Assembly: GCF_001278805.1 (NCBI RefSeq)
Contig: NZ_CP012602.1
Coordinates: 1,343,001-1,407,000 of the forward strand
Direction: 5' to 3'
Origin: Bacillus sp. FJAT-18017
Lineage (GTDB): Bacteria > Bacillota > Bacilli > Bacillales > Cytobacillaceae
DNA: 64,000 nucleotides
Made by a program: the position numbers and the translations under genes. The notes beneath the pieces were generated by a model. The model was not told the DNA's origin and searched no databases. It worked only from the letters and a program-made list of their open reading frames with translations. This document shows, piece after piece, positions 44,416-53,841 of the stretch; position 1 is the first letter of the stretch; every line of letters begins with the position of its first letter.

Positions 44416-45369
44416 ATGAACGTGATGCTAGAAAATACTGGCCAGGAACTTGGCACCGCAAAGCCCCAAAAGGCACCCAAACCTAAGCACGGCCTGAATC
44501 TTCGTTTTAAGAATAAAATGATCGGCTGGTCCTTTGTCATCCTGGCCGCTGTCATGATATTTATATTTTATTTTTACCCGATGTTTCAGGCATTGCTGTT
44601 GTCCTTTCAATCTGGCACTGGGAGAAACCTGAGCTGGGTAGGGCTTGAAAACTACGCAAGGCTTCTAAAGGACCCTGTGTTTATCACCACCGTGAAAAAC
44701 ACAGTCATTTACTTGATCATCCAGGTTCCACTGATGATTGTCCTTGCCCTTATCCTGTCGGTAATCCTAAACAGCAAGACAATCAAATTCAAAGGACTGT
44801 TCAGGACGGCAATATTCCTGCCGGCTGTTACATCACTTGTTGCTTACTCGGTCATTTTTAAATACATGTTCGGCCAGGATGGCCTAATCAACATCATGCT
44901 AATGAAAATTTCGTTAATCAGTGAACCAATCCAGTGGCTGACCGACCCGTTCTGGGCAAAGGTTACCATCATTCTTGCAATCACATGGCGCTGGACAGGC
45001 TATAACATGATCTTCTATCTGTCCTCCCTGCAGAATATTGACCAATCGATATACGAAGCAGCCAAAATTGATGGAGCTTCGGCGTTCCAGCAATTCACAA
45101 AAATTACTGTGCCGCTTCTGAAGCCAATCATTTTGTTTACATCAATCACATCAACAATCGGTACGCTTCAGCTGTTTGATGAAGTCATGAATATCACGGC
45201 CGGCGGACCTGGGAATGCGACAATGACAATTTCCCAGTATATTTACAACCTGTCGTTCAAATACACACCTGACTTCGGGTATGCCGCGACCGTTTCTTAT
45301 GCAATTGTTGCCATGATCGTCGTCTTCTCAATCATCCAGTTCAAAGTGGCAGGTGATAAAAATGATTAA
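44416..45369 (+). CDS. Sugar ABC transporter permease (LacF/MalF-like)
   Basis: A 317-residue membrane protein with six predicted helices and the EAA loop EAAKIDGASAFQQFTKITVPLL that docks the ATPase. Its N-terminal tail is Pro/Lys rich. ATG 44416 follows AAAGGGG closely; GTG 44422 or ATG 44425 are possible. It overlaps the next permease by 8 bp. Partner of the binding protein at 42578-43861. Confidence 0.92.
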   Translation: MNVMLENTGQELGTAKPQKAPKPKHGLNLRFKNKMIGWSFVILAAVMIFIFYFYPMFQALLLSFQSGTGRNLSWVGLENYARLLKDPVFITTVKNTVIYLIIQVPLMIVLALILSVILNSKTIKFKGLFRTAIFLPAVTSLVAYSVIFKYMFGQDGLINIMLMKISLISEPIQWLTDPFWAKVTIILAITWRWTGYNMIFYLSSLQNIDQSIYEAAKIDGASAFQQFTKITVPLLKPIILFTSITSTIGTLQLFDEVMNITAGGPGNATMTISQYIYNLSFKYTPDFGYAATVSYAIVAMIVVFSIIQFKVAGDKND

Positions 45370-46180
45370 AAAGATATCCGCCTATACAGTACTGACCATC
45401 GCATCCATCGTCTCGATTTTCCCATTTTTATGGATGGTTGTCAGTTCGACGAATAAATCATCCGATGTCACACAAGGGAAATTACTGCCCGGCAGCCACC
45501 TGGTCGAAAACTTCAAAAATCTGCTTGAAACAATCGACCTTGTACCGGCACTGCTTAATTCAGCGAAAATCTCAATCCTGACAACGATTCTCGCGATGCT
45601 GATCGCTTCGCTAGCGGGCTACGGCTTTGAAATTTTCAGAAGCAAGTCGAAAGACATCCTGTTCACAATCCTGCTTCTGTCGATGATGATTCCATTCGCG
45701 GCATTGATGGTTCCATTGTTCAGGATGTTCGCCGACCTTTCTCAAATCTTCCCGGCAATCGGGATTGATACAACTACAGCTGTTATCTTGCCAACCGTTA
45801 CGACAGCGTTCCTGATTTTCTTTTTCAGGCAGAACACAAAAATGTTCCCGAAGGAAATCCTGGAGGCCGGGCGAATCGATGGCCTGACCGAGCTTGGCAT
45901 TTTCTTCAGGATTTATATCCCGACCATGAAAACAACGTATGCAGCTGCGGCGATCATCACGTTCATGTCGAGCTGGAATAGCTATCTTTGGCCGCTCGTT
46001 GTCCTGCAGTCGCCTGAAAACATGACGATTCCGCTATTGATATCAAACCTTGGTTCAAGCTATGCACCTGACTACGGCGTTATCTTTACGGCTATTGTCA
46101 TCGCAACACTCCCAACTGCACTCATCTTCTTCTTCATGCAGAAGCATTTTGTTGCAGGTATGATGGGATCTGTCAAATAA
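45362..46180 (+). CDS. Sugar ABC transporter permease (LacG/MalG-like)
   Basis: A 272-residue permease with six predicted helices and the EAA-type loop EAGRIDGLTELGIFFRIYIP. ATG 45362 is chosen because GGCAGGTG lies eight bases ahead; a GTG at 45353 is within that site. Translation is coupled to the upstream permease (8-bp overlap). It is followed after 27 bp by the beta-galactosidase gene. Confidence 0.92.
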   Translation: MIKKISAYTVLTIASIVSIFPFLWMVVSSTNKSSDVTQGKLLPGSHLVENFKNLLETIDLVPALLNSAKISILTTILAMLIASLAGYGFEIFRSKSKDILFTILLLSMMIPFAALMVPLFRMFADLSQIFPAIGIDTTTAVILPTVTTAFLIFFFRQNTKMFPKEILEAGRIDGLTELGIFFRIYIPTMKTTYAAAAIITFMSSWNSYLWPLVVLQSPENMTIPLLISNLGSSYAPDYGVIFTAIVIATLPTALIFFFMQKHFVAGMMGSVK

Positions 46181-46207
46181 CGAACGCACTAGAAAAGGGG
46201 TTAGAAC

Positions 46208-49200
46208 ATGCCAGTAAATCCGACCACAAGCTGGCTTACGGACCTGACTACGTTCAAAGTCAACCGTTTGCCTGCCCATTCCGACCATTCTTATTACGCA
46301 ACAATGGAAGAAGCGCTAGCAGGAATTCCAATGCCGATGCGGCACAGCCTTAACGGCGACTGGAAGTTTACCTATTCAGTCAATCCGGATAACCGCCCGG
46401 CCGATTTTTATAAACCCGATTTCAACTGCGGCGGATGGGGCAGCATCACAGTCCCGGGCCATATCCAGCTCCAGGGCTACGGACAGCCGCAATATGTCAA
46501 CACCATGTATCCGTGGGACGGCCTAAACGACATCCGACCACCGGAAATTCCGCGGGATAAAAACCCTGTCGGCAGCTATGTGAAATACTTTACTGTCCCT
46601 GCTGGCTTTCAGAATAAGCCGCTGTTCATCTCCTTCCAGGGAGTCGAATCGGCATTTTACATCTGGCTGAATGGACAGTTCATCGGCTACAGCGAGGACT
46701 CATTCACCCCGGCCGACTTTGAACTCACACCTTTTTTGACCGAAGGAGAAAACAAGCTTGCAGTCGAGGTTTACCAGCGCTCAACCGGCAGCTGGCTCGA
46801 GGACCAGGATTTCTGGCGCTTCTCGGGAATATTCCGGGATGTCTACCTGTACACAGTTCCCGAGCTCCACATCTTTGATGCCGACGTCCGACCAGAGCTT
46901 GATGCTTCTTTTAAAAAAGGCACATTGTCTGCTGCTCTAACGCTGTTGGGCCCATCTGAAGGTAGAGTCGCTGCGGAACTGGTTGATGCAGATGGCACTC
47001 TCATAGGTTCAACTGATGTGCAGCTGGATGGCGCTAAAGTTTCGCTGACAATTGATGTTGAAGAGCCTTCGCTTTGGAGCGCAGAAAACCCATATCTCTA
47101 TAAGGTGTTCTTCAATGTTTACAATGCCAATGGCCACCTTGTTGAAGTTGTGCCGCAGAAGGTCGGCTTCAGGCGTTTCGAGCTTGTCGATAAAATCATG
47201 CACCTAAATGGTGAACGGATTGTCTTCAAGGGGGTCAACCGCCATGAGTGGAATTACCGTACTGGCCGCTCTGTTACAAAGGAAGACATGCTTTGGGACA
47301 TCAAAACACTAAAGCGCAACAACATCAACGCAGTCCGAACGTCACACTACCCGAACCAGAGCTACTGGTACGAGCTTTGCGATGAATACGGGATTTATGT
47401 AATCGATGAAATGAACCTTGAAACGCATGGGTCATGGCAGAAGATGGGCGCTGTTGAACCGTCCTGGAACATCCCGGGCAACAAGCCGGAATGGCAGGAT
47501 ATCGTATTGGATCGTGCAGTTTCAATGTATGAACGCGACAAGAACCACCCTTCCATCTTAATCTGGTCCTGCGGAAACGAGTCCTATGCAGGAGAGGTCA
47601 TCCTGAATGCTTCGAAGTATTTCAAATCGAAGGATTCAAGCCGCCTCGTCCACTATGAAGGCGTCTTCCATGCCCGTGATTACGATGAGACAAGCGATAT
47701 GGAAAGCCGGATGTATGCCAAGCCAGCCGATATTGAAGAGTATCTAAATGGAGACCCGCAGAAGCCCTACATTTCCTGTGAATATATGCACGCGATGGGT
47801 AATTCTGTCGGCGGCATGTACAAATACACAGAGCTTGAAACGAAATACCCAATGTACCAGGGCGGCTTCATCTGGGATTACATTGACCAGTCGCTTGTCA
47901 AAAAGGATCGCTACGGCAATGAGTTTTTGGCATATGGCGGCGATTTTGGCGATAGGCCGACCGACTACGGTTTCTGCACGAACGGGATTGTTTATGCAAC
48001 CCGTGAGGAATCGCCGAAGATGCAAGAAGTAAAGTTCCTTTACCAGAACTTCAAGCTCTTCCCTGAAAACGGCGGAACACGGATTAAGAATGAGAGTCTG
48101 TTCTCGAACGGAGAGGAATACTTCCTTGAAGTCACACTGTTCCGTGAAGGAATTGAATTGGATCGCCACCAATTCGCTGTCTCTGTTGCCCCGCAAACTG
48201 AAGCATTCGTTGAGCACCAGCTTCCTGAAGCCGTAACTGCTGGAGAGTATGTCATCCAGGCAGCACTGAAACTAAAGGAAGGTACTCTCTGGGCAGAAGC
48301 AGGCTTTGAAGCTGCTTTCGGCCAGTTTGTATTCGAAGTTGAGAGCAGGGAACCTGATGCACCTCAAGGAGAACTCCGCGTTGTAAAAGGCGATGTCAAC
48401 ATCGGTGTCCATGGGCGGGACTTCACAATCTTGTTCTCTAAGCAGGCGGGTTCGCTTGTGTCAATGAATTTTGCCGGACGGGAAATGATTTCATTCCCGC
48501 CATATCCATTGTTTTGGCGTGCTACAACAGATAACGACCGCGGTTTTGGCCAGAGCTTCCATTCTGGCGCCTGGTTCGCGGCCAGCCTAGCCCGCATGGC
48601 AACAGGGGTGGAACTGGTAGAATTCAAGGATCGTGTAGAAGTTGCTTTTACCTACAAATTCTCAATAAATCACGAAATTGAAGTGAAAACTGCCTATACC
48701 GTTTTTGGCGATGGAAGTGTCGGTGTGAAGCATTCGTACAACGGAGCTGCCGGCCTGCCGCAAATGCCTTTGTTCGGGTTATCCTTCAAGGTTCCAGCCG
48801 ATTATGACCAGCTGAAATGGTATGCAATGGGTCCTGAAGAGAATTACTCGGACCGTGCAAAAGGTGCCCGCCTAGGCATTTTTGAAAATAGGGTCCAGGA
48901 TAACTTGTCCGCCTACCTGATGCCACAGGAATCCGGCAACAGGACTGGGGTCCGCTGGGTGGAAGTTAAAAATGACAACGGCAACGGCATCAAGATTTCA
49001 TCTGTTACCGAGCCGCTTGAGTGCAATTTCTCGCCGTATACCGCATTCGAACTTGAAAATGCCCAGCATCATTACGAGCTTCCAGACGTCCATTATACAG
49101 TGGTCACCGTGGCTGGCAGGCAAATGGGTGTTGGCGGCGATGATTCCTGGGGCGCACCGGTTTATGATGAACATCTAATCCATGCGAACGAGAACCTAGA

Positions 49201-49228
49201 ATTCGAATTTAGGATTCAGCGAATCTAA
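46208..49228 (+). CDS. lacZ: LacZ-type beta-galactosidase (GH2)
   Basis: A 1006-residue GH2 enzyme with the five-domain LacZ layout: sugar-binding domain (LNGDWKFTY, VPGHIQLQGYG), Ig-like domains, TIM barrel and the C-terminal Bgal_small_N domain. Catalytic motifs are GVNRHEWN, acid/base Glu458 in WSCGNES and nucleophile Glu525 in SCEYMHAMGNS, with GGFIWDYIDQ after. There is no signal peptide, so it hydrolyses imported beta-galactosides in the cytosol. AAAAGGGG precedes the ATG. Last gene of the transporter operon. Confidence 0.95.
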   Translation: MPVNPTTSWLTDLTTFKVNRLPAHSDHSYYATMEEALAGIPMPMRHSLNGDWKFTYSVNPDNRPADFYKPDFNCGGWGSITVPGHIQLQGYGQPQYVNTMYPWDGLNDIRPPEIPRDKNPVGSYVKYFTVPAGFQNKPLFISFQGVESAFYIWLNGQFIGYSEDSFTPADFELTPFLTEGENKLAVEVYQRSTGSWLEDQDFWRFSGIFRDVYLYTVPELHIFDADVRPELDASFKKGTLSAALTLLGPSEGRVAAELVDADGTLIGSTDVQLDGAKVSLTIDVEEPSLWSAENPYLYKVFFNVYNANGHLVEVVPQKVGFRRFELVDKIMHLNGERIVFKGVNRHEWNYRTGRSVTKEDMLWDIKTLKRNNINAVRTSHYPNQSYWYELCDEYGIYVIDEMNLETHGSWQKMGAVEPSWNIPGNKPEWQDIVLDRAVSMYERDKNHPSILIWSCGNESYAGEVILNASKYFKSKDSSRLVHYEGVFHARDYDETSDMESRMYAKPADIEEYLNGDPQKPYISCEYMHAMGNSVGGMYKYTELETKYPMYQGGFIWDYIDQSLVKKDRYGNEFLAYGGDFGDRPTDYGFCTNGIVYATREESPKMQEVKFLYQNFKLFPENGGTRIKNESLFSNGEEYFLEVTLFREGIELDRHQFAVSVAPQTEAFVEHQLPEAVTAGEYVIQAALKLKEGTLWAEAGFEAAFGQFVFEVESREPDAPQGELRVVKGDVNIGVHGRDFTILFSKQAGSLVSMNFAGREMISFPPYPLFWRATTDNDRGFGQSFHSGAWFAASLARMATGVELVEFKDRVEVAFTYKFSINHEIEVKTAYTVFGDGSVGVKHSYNGAAGLPQMPLFGLSFKVPADYDQLKWYAMGPEENYSDRAKGARLGIFENRVQDNLSAYLMPQESGNRTGVRWVEVKNDNGNGIKISSVTEPLECNFSPYTAFELENAQHHYELPDVHYTVVTVAGRQMGVGGDDSWGAPVYDEHLIHANENLEFEFRIQRI

Positions 49229-49236
49229 TAGTTGAT

Positions 49237-49270
49237 AGAGTCCCTGAACTTCTTTGGGGACTCTTTCTTC
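49237..49270 (+). terminator. Terminator after lacZ
   Basis: AGAGTCCC and GGGACTCT form an 8-bp stem with a 12-base loop, followed by TTCTTC. The T-tract is modest. Confidence 0.75.
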
Positions 49271-49324
49271 AACAAGCTTTTTATCATTCCTTATCCTAAA
49301 AACATGGGATTTCTAATAAAATTC

Positions 49325-49594
49325 TTTTATTAGAAGAAACTGCGGCAAAAGAACAGCAATTAATCTAATAAACCACTTTTATTAGAAGAAACTGCGGCAA
49401 AAGAACAGCAATTAATCTAATAAACCACTTTTATTAGAAGAAACTGCGGCAGAAGGGCAGCGATTAATCTAATAAACCACTTTTATTAGAAGAAACTGTG
49501 GCAGAAGGGCAGGGTTTAATCTAATAAACCACTTTTATTAGAAGAAACTGCGGCAAAAGAACAGCAATTAATCTAATAAATTACTTTTACTAAA
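49325..49594 (+). repeat. Tandem 52-bp repeat array (family B)
   Basis: Units start (TTTTATTAGAAG) at 49325, 49377, 49429, 49481, 49533 and a decayed sixth at 49585, each exactly 52 bp apart; copies are almost identical. TCTAATAAA at the end of one unit and TTTATTAGA at the start of the next are perfect complements separated by five to six bases, so every junction is a 9-bp hairpin. The rest of the 465-bp gap holds the lacZ terminator and the leader of the alpha-galactosidase gene. Confidence 0.93.
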
Positions 49595-49693
49595 AGATGC
49601 AGAAAAAACTGTGATTCCTCGAATAAAACGAAGGAACTTCCATTAGCGCTATGTTAAATAAGAGCCAAATTGCTCCGGAAAAGGTGATGTTTT

Positions 49694-51922
49694 GTGAATA
49701 TACATGTTAATCAAGAAACCAATCAGTTTCACTTAACAAATGGAAAAGTAAGTTACATTTTTCATGTCATGAAAAATGGCCAGCTCGGACATCTATATTA
49801 CGGAAAGGCACTCAGGCATCGCGGTGATTTTTCCCATCTGCAAACGTATGATGTCCCGACTGCGGCAAGCTGTCATCCATATGCTGACGATCCGGCGTTC
49901 AGCCTGGAAACTCTTAGGCAAGAATATCCTGTGTACGGCAGCTCCGATTTCAGGGAGCCTGCACTTTCTCTCAGGAAGCCTGATAAAAACTTTATCCCTG
50001 ATTTTCGCTATGAAACGTATACCCTGATAGAAGGAAAACCTAATCTTGAAGGGCTGCCTGCAACATATGTTGATAATCCGGCCGATGCCATGACCCTTCA
50101 GATTGTTTTGAAAGATACGGGGCTCGATGCGGAGCTGAGGTTGAACTATACGATATTTTCCGATCTGACGGTCATCACGAGGAGCGCTTCGTTGACGAAT
50201 GGCGGCGGGAACCTACTGGCAATTGATCGCCTGATGAGTGCATCGATTGATTTTCCTGACAAGGACTTCAGAATGGTTCATCTGGCCGGAACATGGTCTC
50301 GCGAGCGGCATGTTAAGGAAAGACAGCTAGAAGTTGGCATTCAGTCGATTTCAAGTATCCGCGGGGCAAGCTCACACCATCACAATCCATTTCTGGCCTT
50401 GAAGAGGGGTGATGCGACGGAGCATCATGGCGAGGTGTATGGTTTCAACTTCGTCTACAGCTCTAATTTCCTTATGCAGGTTGAGGTGGACCACTATGGA
50501 ACTTCGAGGCTTACAGCAGGAATCCATCCGTTTGGCTTCGAATGGAGCCTTGGGCCGGGTGAAACTTTTCAGGCACCAGAAGTCGTGATGGTATATTCCG
50601 CAGAGGGACTGAACGGGATGAGCCAGGCATTCCACGAACTTTACCGCAGCCACCTTATCCCAAGCAAATGGCGGACCGAAACACGTCCAATTCTTATTAA
50701 TAACTGGGAAGCTACTTATTTTGATTTTGATGAGGAAAAGCTAGTAAACATTGCCACGTCCGCGCGTGAGTTGGGCATTGAGCTGTTTGTGCTCGACGAT
50801 GGCTGGTTCGGAAAAAGGAATGATGATACAACCTCATTGGGTGATTGGCATGTTGACGTGAACAAGCTCCCGAATGGTATCGAAAGTCTTGCTAAAAAGA
50901 TTAACGAAACCGGCATGAAGTTCGGGCTCTGGTTTGAACCGGAAATGATCTCGCCTGCCAGCGACCTGTTCCGGGAACATCCTGAATGGGCTGTCGGTCT
51001 AGAGGGGCAGCACCGCACGCTTGGCCGCAACCAGCTTGTTCTTGATTTTACACGGCGGGACATTGTAGATTACATTTTTGAAAAAATGTCCGCAATCATT
51101 GAACAGACCGGACTAGCTTATATTAAGTGGGATATGAACCGCAATATTACCGAACCATTCTCGTCAAAACTTGCACCGAACAGGCAGGGCGAGTTTTTCC
51201 ATCGCTATATCTTAGGAGTTTATGACTTGTATGAGAGGCTGGCAAAGAGGTTCCCAGACGTCCTGTTTGAATCGTGCGCAGGCGGGGGCGGGCGCTTTGA
51301 TCCGGGCATGATGTACTATGCGCCTCAAGCTTGGGCCAGTGATGACACTGATGCGGTTGAACGCTTGAAAATCCAGTACGGGACATCATTTGCTTACCCA
51401 ATCTACAGCATCGGTTCCCATGTCTCGGCAGTTCCGAACCATCAAACGCTCCGAAGCACGCCGCTTGCAACTAGGGCGAATACCGCCTACTTCGGGACAT
51501 TTGGCTATGAGCTTGACCCATTGAAAATGACAGAAGAAGAGCGTGAAGAAGTCAAAAAGCAGGTTGTCTTTTATAAACAGCATCGCAATCTGATCCGTGA
51601 CGGCGTATTTTATCGGTTACTGAATCCGTTTGAGAACAACGAAACCGCCTGGATGGTTGTGAGTCAGGATAAAATGGAGGCGTTAATTGGTTATTACAAG
51701 GTTCTGGCAACCCCGAACGGCCCGAAGCATCAGACACTGAAGCTACACGGTTTGAATGAAGAATTCTGTTATACAGTTGATGGCAGAAGCTATTACGGCG
51801 ATGAGTTGATGCAAGTCGGACTTGTTCTTCCCACCGAATTCAATGGCGTCAATGGCCGTGAAGCCAAACGCGGCGGCGATTTTCAATCCCTTGTCTTCCA
51901 CTTGACCCGCACGGAGGCCTAA
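49694..51922 (+). CDS. Alpha-galactosidase (GH36)
   Basis: A 742-residue cytosolic GH36 enzyme of the length usual for Bacillaceae AgaA/RafA types. N-terminal beta-sandwich, then a TIM barrel: NNWEATYFDF, LDDGWFG, KFGLWFEPEMI, nucleophile Asp480 in IKWDMNRN, CAGGGGRFD and acid/base Asp550 in WASDDTD. It splits alpha-1,6-galactosides such as melibiose and raffinose. GTG 49694 behind AAAGGTGATG. Together with LacZ it lets the cell take galactose from both alpha and beta galactosides delivered by the upstream transporter (inference). Confidence 0.95.
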   Translation: MNIHVNQETNQFHLTNGKVSYIFHVMKNGQLGHLYYGKALRHRGDFSHLQTYDVPTAASCHPYADDPAFSLETLRQEYPVYGSSDFREPALSLRKPDKNFIPDFRYETYTLIEGKPNLEGLPATYVDNPADAMTLQIVLKDTGLDAELRLNYTIFSDLTVITRSASLTNGGGNLLAIDRLMSASIDFPDKDFRMVHLAGTWSRERHVKERQLEVGIQSISSIRGASSHHHNPFLALKRGDATEHHGEVYGFNFVYSSNFLMQVEVDHYGTSRLTAGIHPFGFEWSLGPGETFQAPEVVMVYSAEGLNGMSQAFHELYRSHLIPSKWRTETRPILINNWEATYFDFDEEKLVNIATSARELGIELFVLDDGWFGKRNDDTTSLGDWHVDVNKLPNGIESLAKKINETGMKFGLWFEPEMISPASDLFREHPEWAVGLEGQHRTLGRNQLVLDFTRRDIVDYIFEKMSAIIEQTGLAYIKWDMNRNITEPFSSKLAPNRQGEFFHRYILGVYDLYERLAKRFPDVLFESCAGGGGRFDPGMMYYAPQAWASDDTDAVERLKIQYGTSFAYPIYSIGSHVSAVPNHQTLRSTPLATRANTAYFGTFGYELDPLKMTEEEREEVKKQVVFYKQHRNLIRDGVFYRLLNPFENNETAWMVVSQDKMEALIGYYKVLATPNGPKHQTLKLHGLNEEFCYTVDGRSYYGDELMQVGLVLPTEFNGVNGREAKRGGDFQSLVFHLTRTEA

Positions 51923-51935
51923 TATTTTTTTGAAA

Positions 51936-51966
51936 AAAGAAGGGCCTATCCTGAGACCCTTCTTTC
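51936..51966. terminator. Terminator after alpha-galactosidase gene
   Basis: AAAGAAGGG and CCCTTCTTT form a 9-bp stem with a 12-base loop; T-rich sequence lies on one side and A-rich on the other, so it may also serve the convergent kinase gene at 52073. Confidence 0.75.
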
Positions 51967-52072
51967 ACTATGAATTTATTAATATTTGTTTCGAAGATTT
52001 CAGTGTGACTATACTAAAAGTATTATTCAGGATCAGATTGAACTATTTAATCAGAGAGTTTAGATAGTTGCC

Positions 52073-52903
52073 CTAATCAGTAAAGCCCGCCGCTGATTGA
52101 AGTTTAAGCTTAAAGTTATCAAGGTCAAAGCTGGAGTTGTTGACGATGGTCTTCTTTATTTGTAACGCATCAAAGATTTCTTTTTCCAGGCTTTGTCTCG
52201 CTTTTAACACTTGAAGGGTTCCTTCAAGCCCGGCAAGGTTATGGTCTTTGCCATATCCTTGTTCAGTGTAGTAGGAGATAAAGCCTTTGGACCAGTCCTC
52301 CGGCCGCTCCATCACAGCTTTCCGAAACGAATAATCAATATGATCCTGATCGACATAAATCAAGATGGGGTTCAGCTGCTTAACACTTGCCGCTAATTTT
52401 TGAACGTACTCGATTATTTGATACTTCGGTGCGTTGTATTTAACCAAGCCCATGGTTACCGGGTTTTGGATAAAACAGCATTCAAAGATATACGTTTTTT
52501 GTTCGGCAGCTGCTGCTTTGGCAAATTCAAACCACCTTTCAGTGATAAGTTCAATGTTACGCTCTAGCGGCAATTCATAAATATCAAATTTGGAAAGAGT
52601 ATGGATGAGTTCTTCTGAAAGCTTTTTACTATTTTTTTGATAGGGTATGAGATAGCTGCCGTTTTTTTCTATGACGTTCGCTAGCAGCACCTCTTTATAA
52701 TCGCTGCTGCTTGAGAGCAGATGCTCCAATTGGGATGCGGCAAGACAGGCAACGCCATCATAATCAGCAGGGTGGTCGAGGTTTCCTTCAAAAAACAATT
52801 CTGCGTTAATCTTTCTCTCGGTGAGTATTTCATGGACAAGTTTTGCTGTCGTAGACTTGCCCGACCCAGGCAAACCCTCGACAAGGATAAGTTTCGTTTT
52901 CAT
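52073..52903 (-). CDS. P-loop NTPase/kinase-like protein
   Basis: A 276-residue cytosolic protein with an N-terminal Walker A GLPGSGKSTT, typical of small-molecule kinases (thymidylate/adenylylsulfate-kinase-like fold). Later features are FEGNLDHPADYDG, YIFECCFIQNP (a Walker B-like strand) and a helical C-terminus. It resembles the 'uncharacterised P-loop kinase' proteins common in Bacillus; the substrate is unknown. It stands alone on the minus strand between the galactosidase genes and a 52-bp repeat array. Confidence 0.72.
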   Translation of the reverse strand: MKTKLILVEGLPGSGKSTTAKLVHEILTERKINAELFFEGNLDHPADYDGVACLAASQLEHLLSSSSDYKEVLLANVIEKNGSYLIPYQKNSKKLSEELIHTLSKFDIYELPLERNIELITERWFEFAKAAAAEQKTYIFECCFIQNPVTMGLVKYNAPKYQIIEYVQKLAASVKQLNPILIYVDQDHIDYSFRKAVMERPEDWSKGFISYYTEQGYGKDHNLAGLEGTLQVLKARQSLEKEIFDALQIKKTIVNNSSFDLDNFKLKLQSAAGFTD

Positions 52904-53057
52904 AGAGTGGCTGACTCCTATCTCCTAGTTACTAAGTCCATTATTGATTTATAATTTTGCTGCCGCAACCACTATTTTTCGACACAGCATTGTTGTTGTT
53001 TTAAAAAATATGCGTGCTTGATTACTAGAGTTATGCTATGTGTATCGATTCAAGAAT

Positions 53058-53262
53058 ATTGGTAACGTTTTAGGCTCTCTAAGGATGCAAGATGTAACCA
53101 ATGAGCATTATTGGTACCGTTTCACGTTCAAGATGCCTTCAAAATGTAATCAATGAGCTTTATTGATAACGTTTTAGGTTTAGATTACATGCAAAATGTA
53201 ATCAATAGGCCGTGTTGGTAACGTTTGGCCTTGTAGATAAAGCCGAAATGTAACCAATAAAC
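53058..53262 (+). repeat. Tandem 52-bp repeat array (family A, copy 2)
   Basis: Four units beginning ATTGGTAACGTTTT-like at 53058, 53110, 53162 and 53214, each exactly 52 bp apart, of the same family as 44104-44345. Junction hairpins show a paired change: AACCAAT-GAGCATT-ATTGGT at one and AATCAAT-GAGCTTT-ATTGAT at the next. It occupies the centre of the 471-bp gap between the P-loop kinase and VOC genes; the rest of the gap shows nothing clear. Confidence 0.9.
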
Positions 53263-53374
53263 CAGTAATAGCAAGAGCAGTAGTTTTACAGGTTTTACCC
53301 GACAACATAGGAGTATTCCTTCGTTACCACATCCAAAAAGCAATTCAACCACAAACGAAAGAAGGTTTTTCACC

Positions 53375-53761
53375 ATGCACATAAGTAAACTTCACCATGT
53401 GGCAATCATTTGCTCCGATTACAGCAAGTCGAAGGATTTCTACACTCGAATACTTGGTCTGAAGCCAATTAATGAAGTATACCGGGAAGAAAGAAATTCG
53501 TATAAGCTTGACCTTGAGGTTGGCGGCGCCTATCAAATTGAGTTATTTTCTTTTCCCGATCCGCCAAAACGGCCGAGTTATCCTGAAGCTGCAGGCCTGC
53601 GCCATCTGGCATTTGAAGTAGAAAGTGTTGAACAAGCTGCTGAAGAAATAAAAGAAAATGGAGTAGAGATCGAAGAAATCCGGATCGATCCAGTTATGAA
53701 TAAGAAATATACATTCCTAAAAGACCCCGATGGCCTTCCGATTGAGTTATATGAAAGATAA
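53375..53761 (+). CDS. VOC-family (glyoxalase I-like) protein
   Basis: A 128-residue vicinal-oxygen-chelate protein, the normal length of single-chain dimeric members. Two beta-alpha-beta modules are visible: KLHHVAIICSDYSKSKDFY...IELFSF and LRHLAFEVES...DPDGLPIELYE. Metal ligand positions (His8, Glu51-type, His76-type, Glu in IELYE) are kept. This resembles the GloA2/YwkD-type lactoylglutathione-lyase-like proteins; the natural substrate in low-GC Gram-positives is not certain. GAAAGAAGG precedes the ATG. Confidence 0.88.
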   Translation: MHISKLHHVAIICSDYSKSKDFYTRILGLKPINEVYREERNSYKLDLEVGGAYQIELFSFPDPPKRPSYPEAAGLRHLAFEVESVEQAAEEIKENGVEIEEIRIDPVMNKKYTFLKDPDGLPIELYER

Positions 53762-53804
53762 GAGAGGGATTCGCTTGACTTTATGCCAACAAATAATCAA
53801 TAAT

Positions 53805-53830
53805 TTTATTACAAAATATTTCGTAATAAA
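53805..53830 (+). promoter_or_regulatory. Operator-like palindrome upstream of the ArsR-type gene
   Basis: TTTATTAC, a 10-bp spacer and GTAATAAA form a perfect 8-bp inverted repeat, ending 11 bp before the ATG at 53842. A possible TTGACT -35 lies at 53775-53780, so the site is just downstream of the -10. The same half-sites and 10-bp spacer occur in the promoter at 54804-54832. Confidence 0.7.
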
Positions 53831-53841
53831 GGGTTGAGCCA

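Noticed and set aside
49325..49594. Possible CRISPR array
   Set aside because: The whole 52-bp unit is conserved, with no unique spacers between constant repeats, and no cas genes are nearby. The same holds for the other three arrays.
49640..49660. cre or other operator around TTAGCGCTA before the alpha-galactosidase gene
   Set aside because: It is a short palindrome around GCGC, but the outer bases do not fit the cre consensus.
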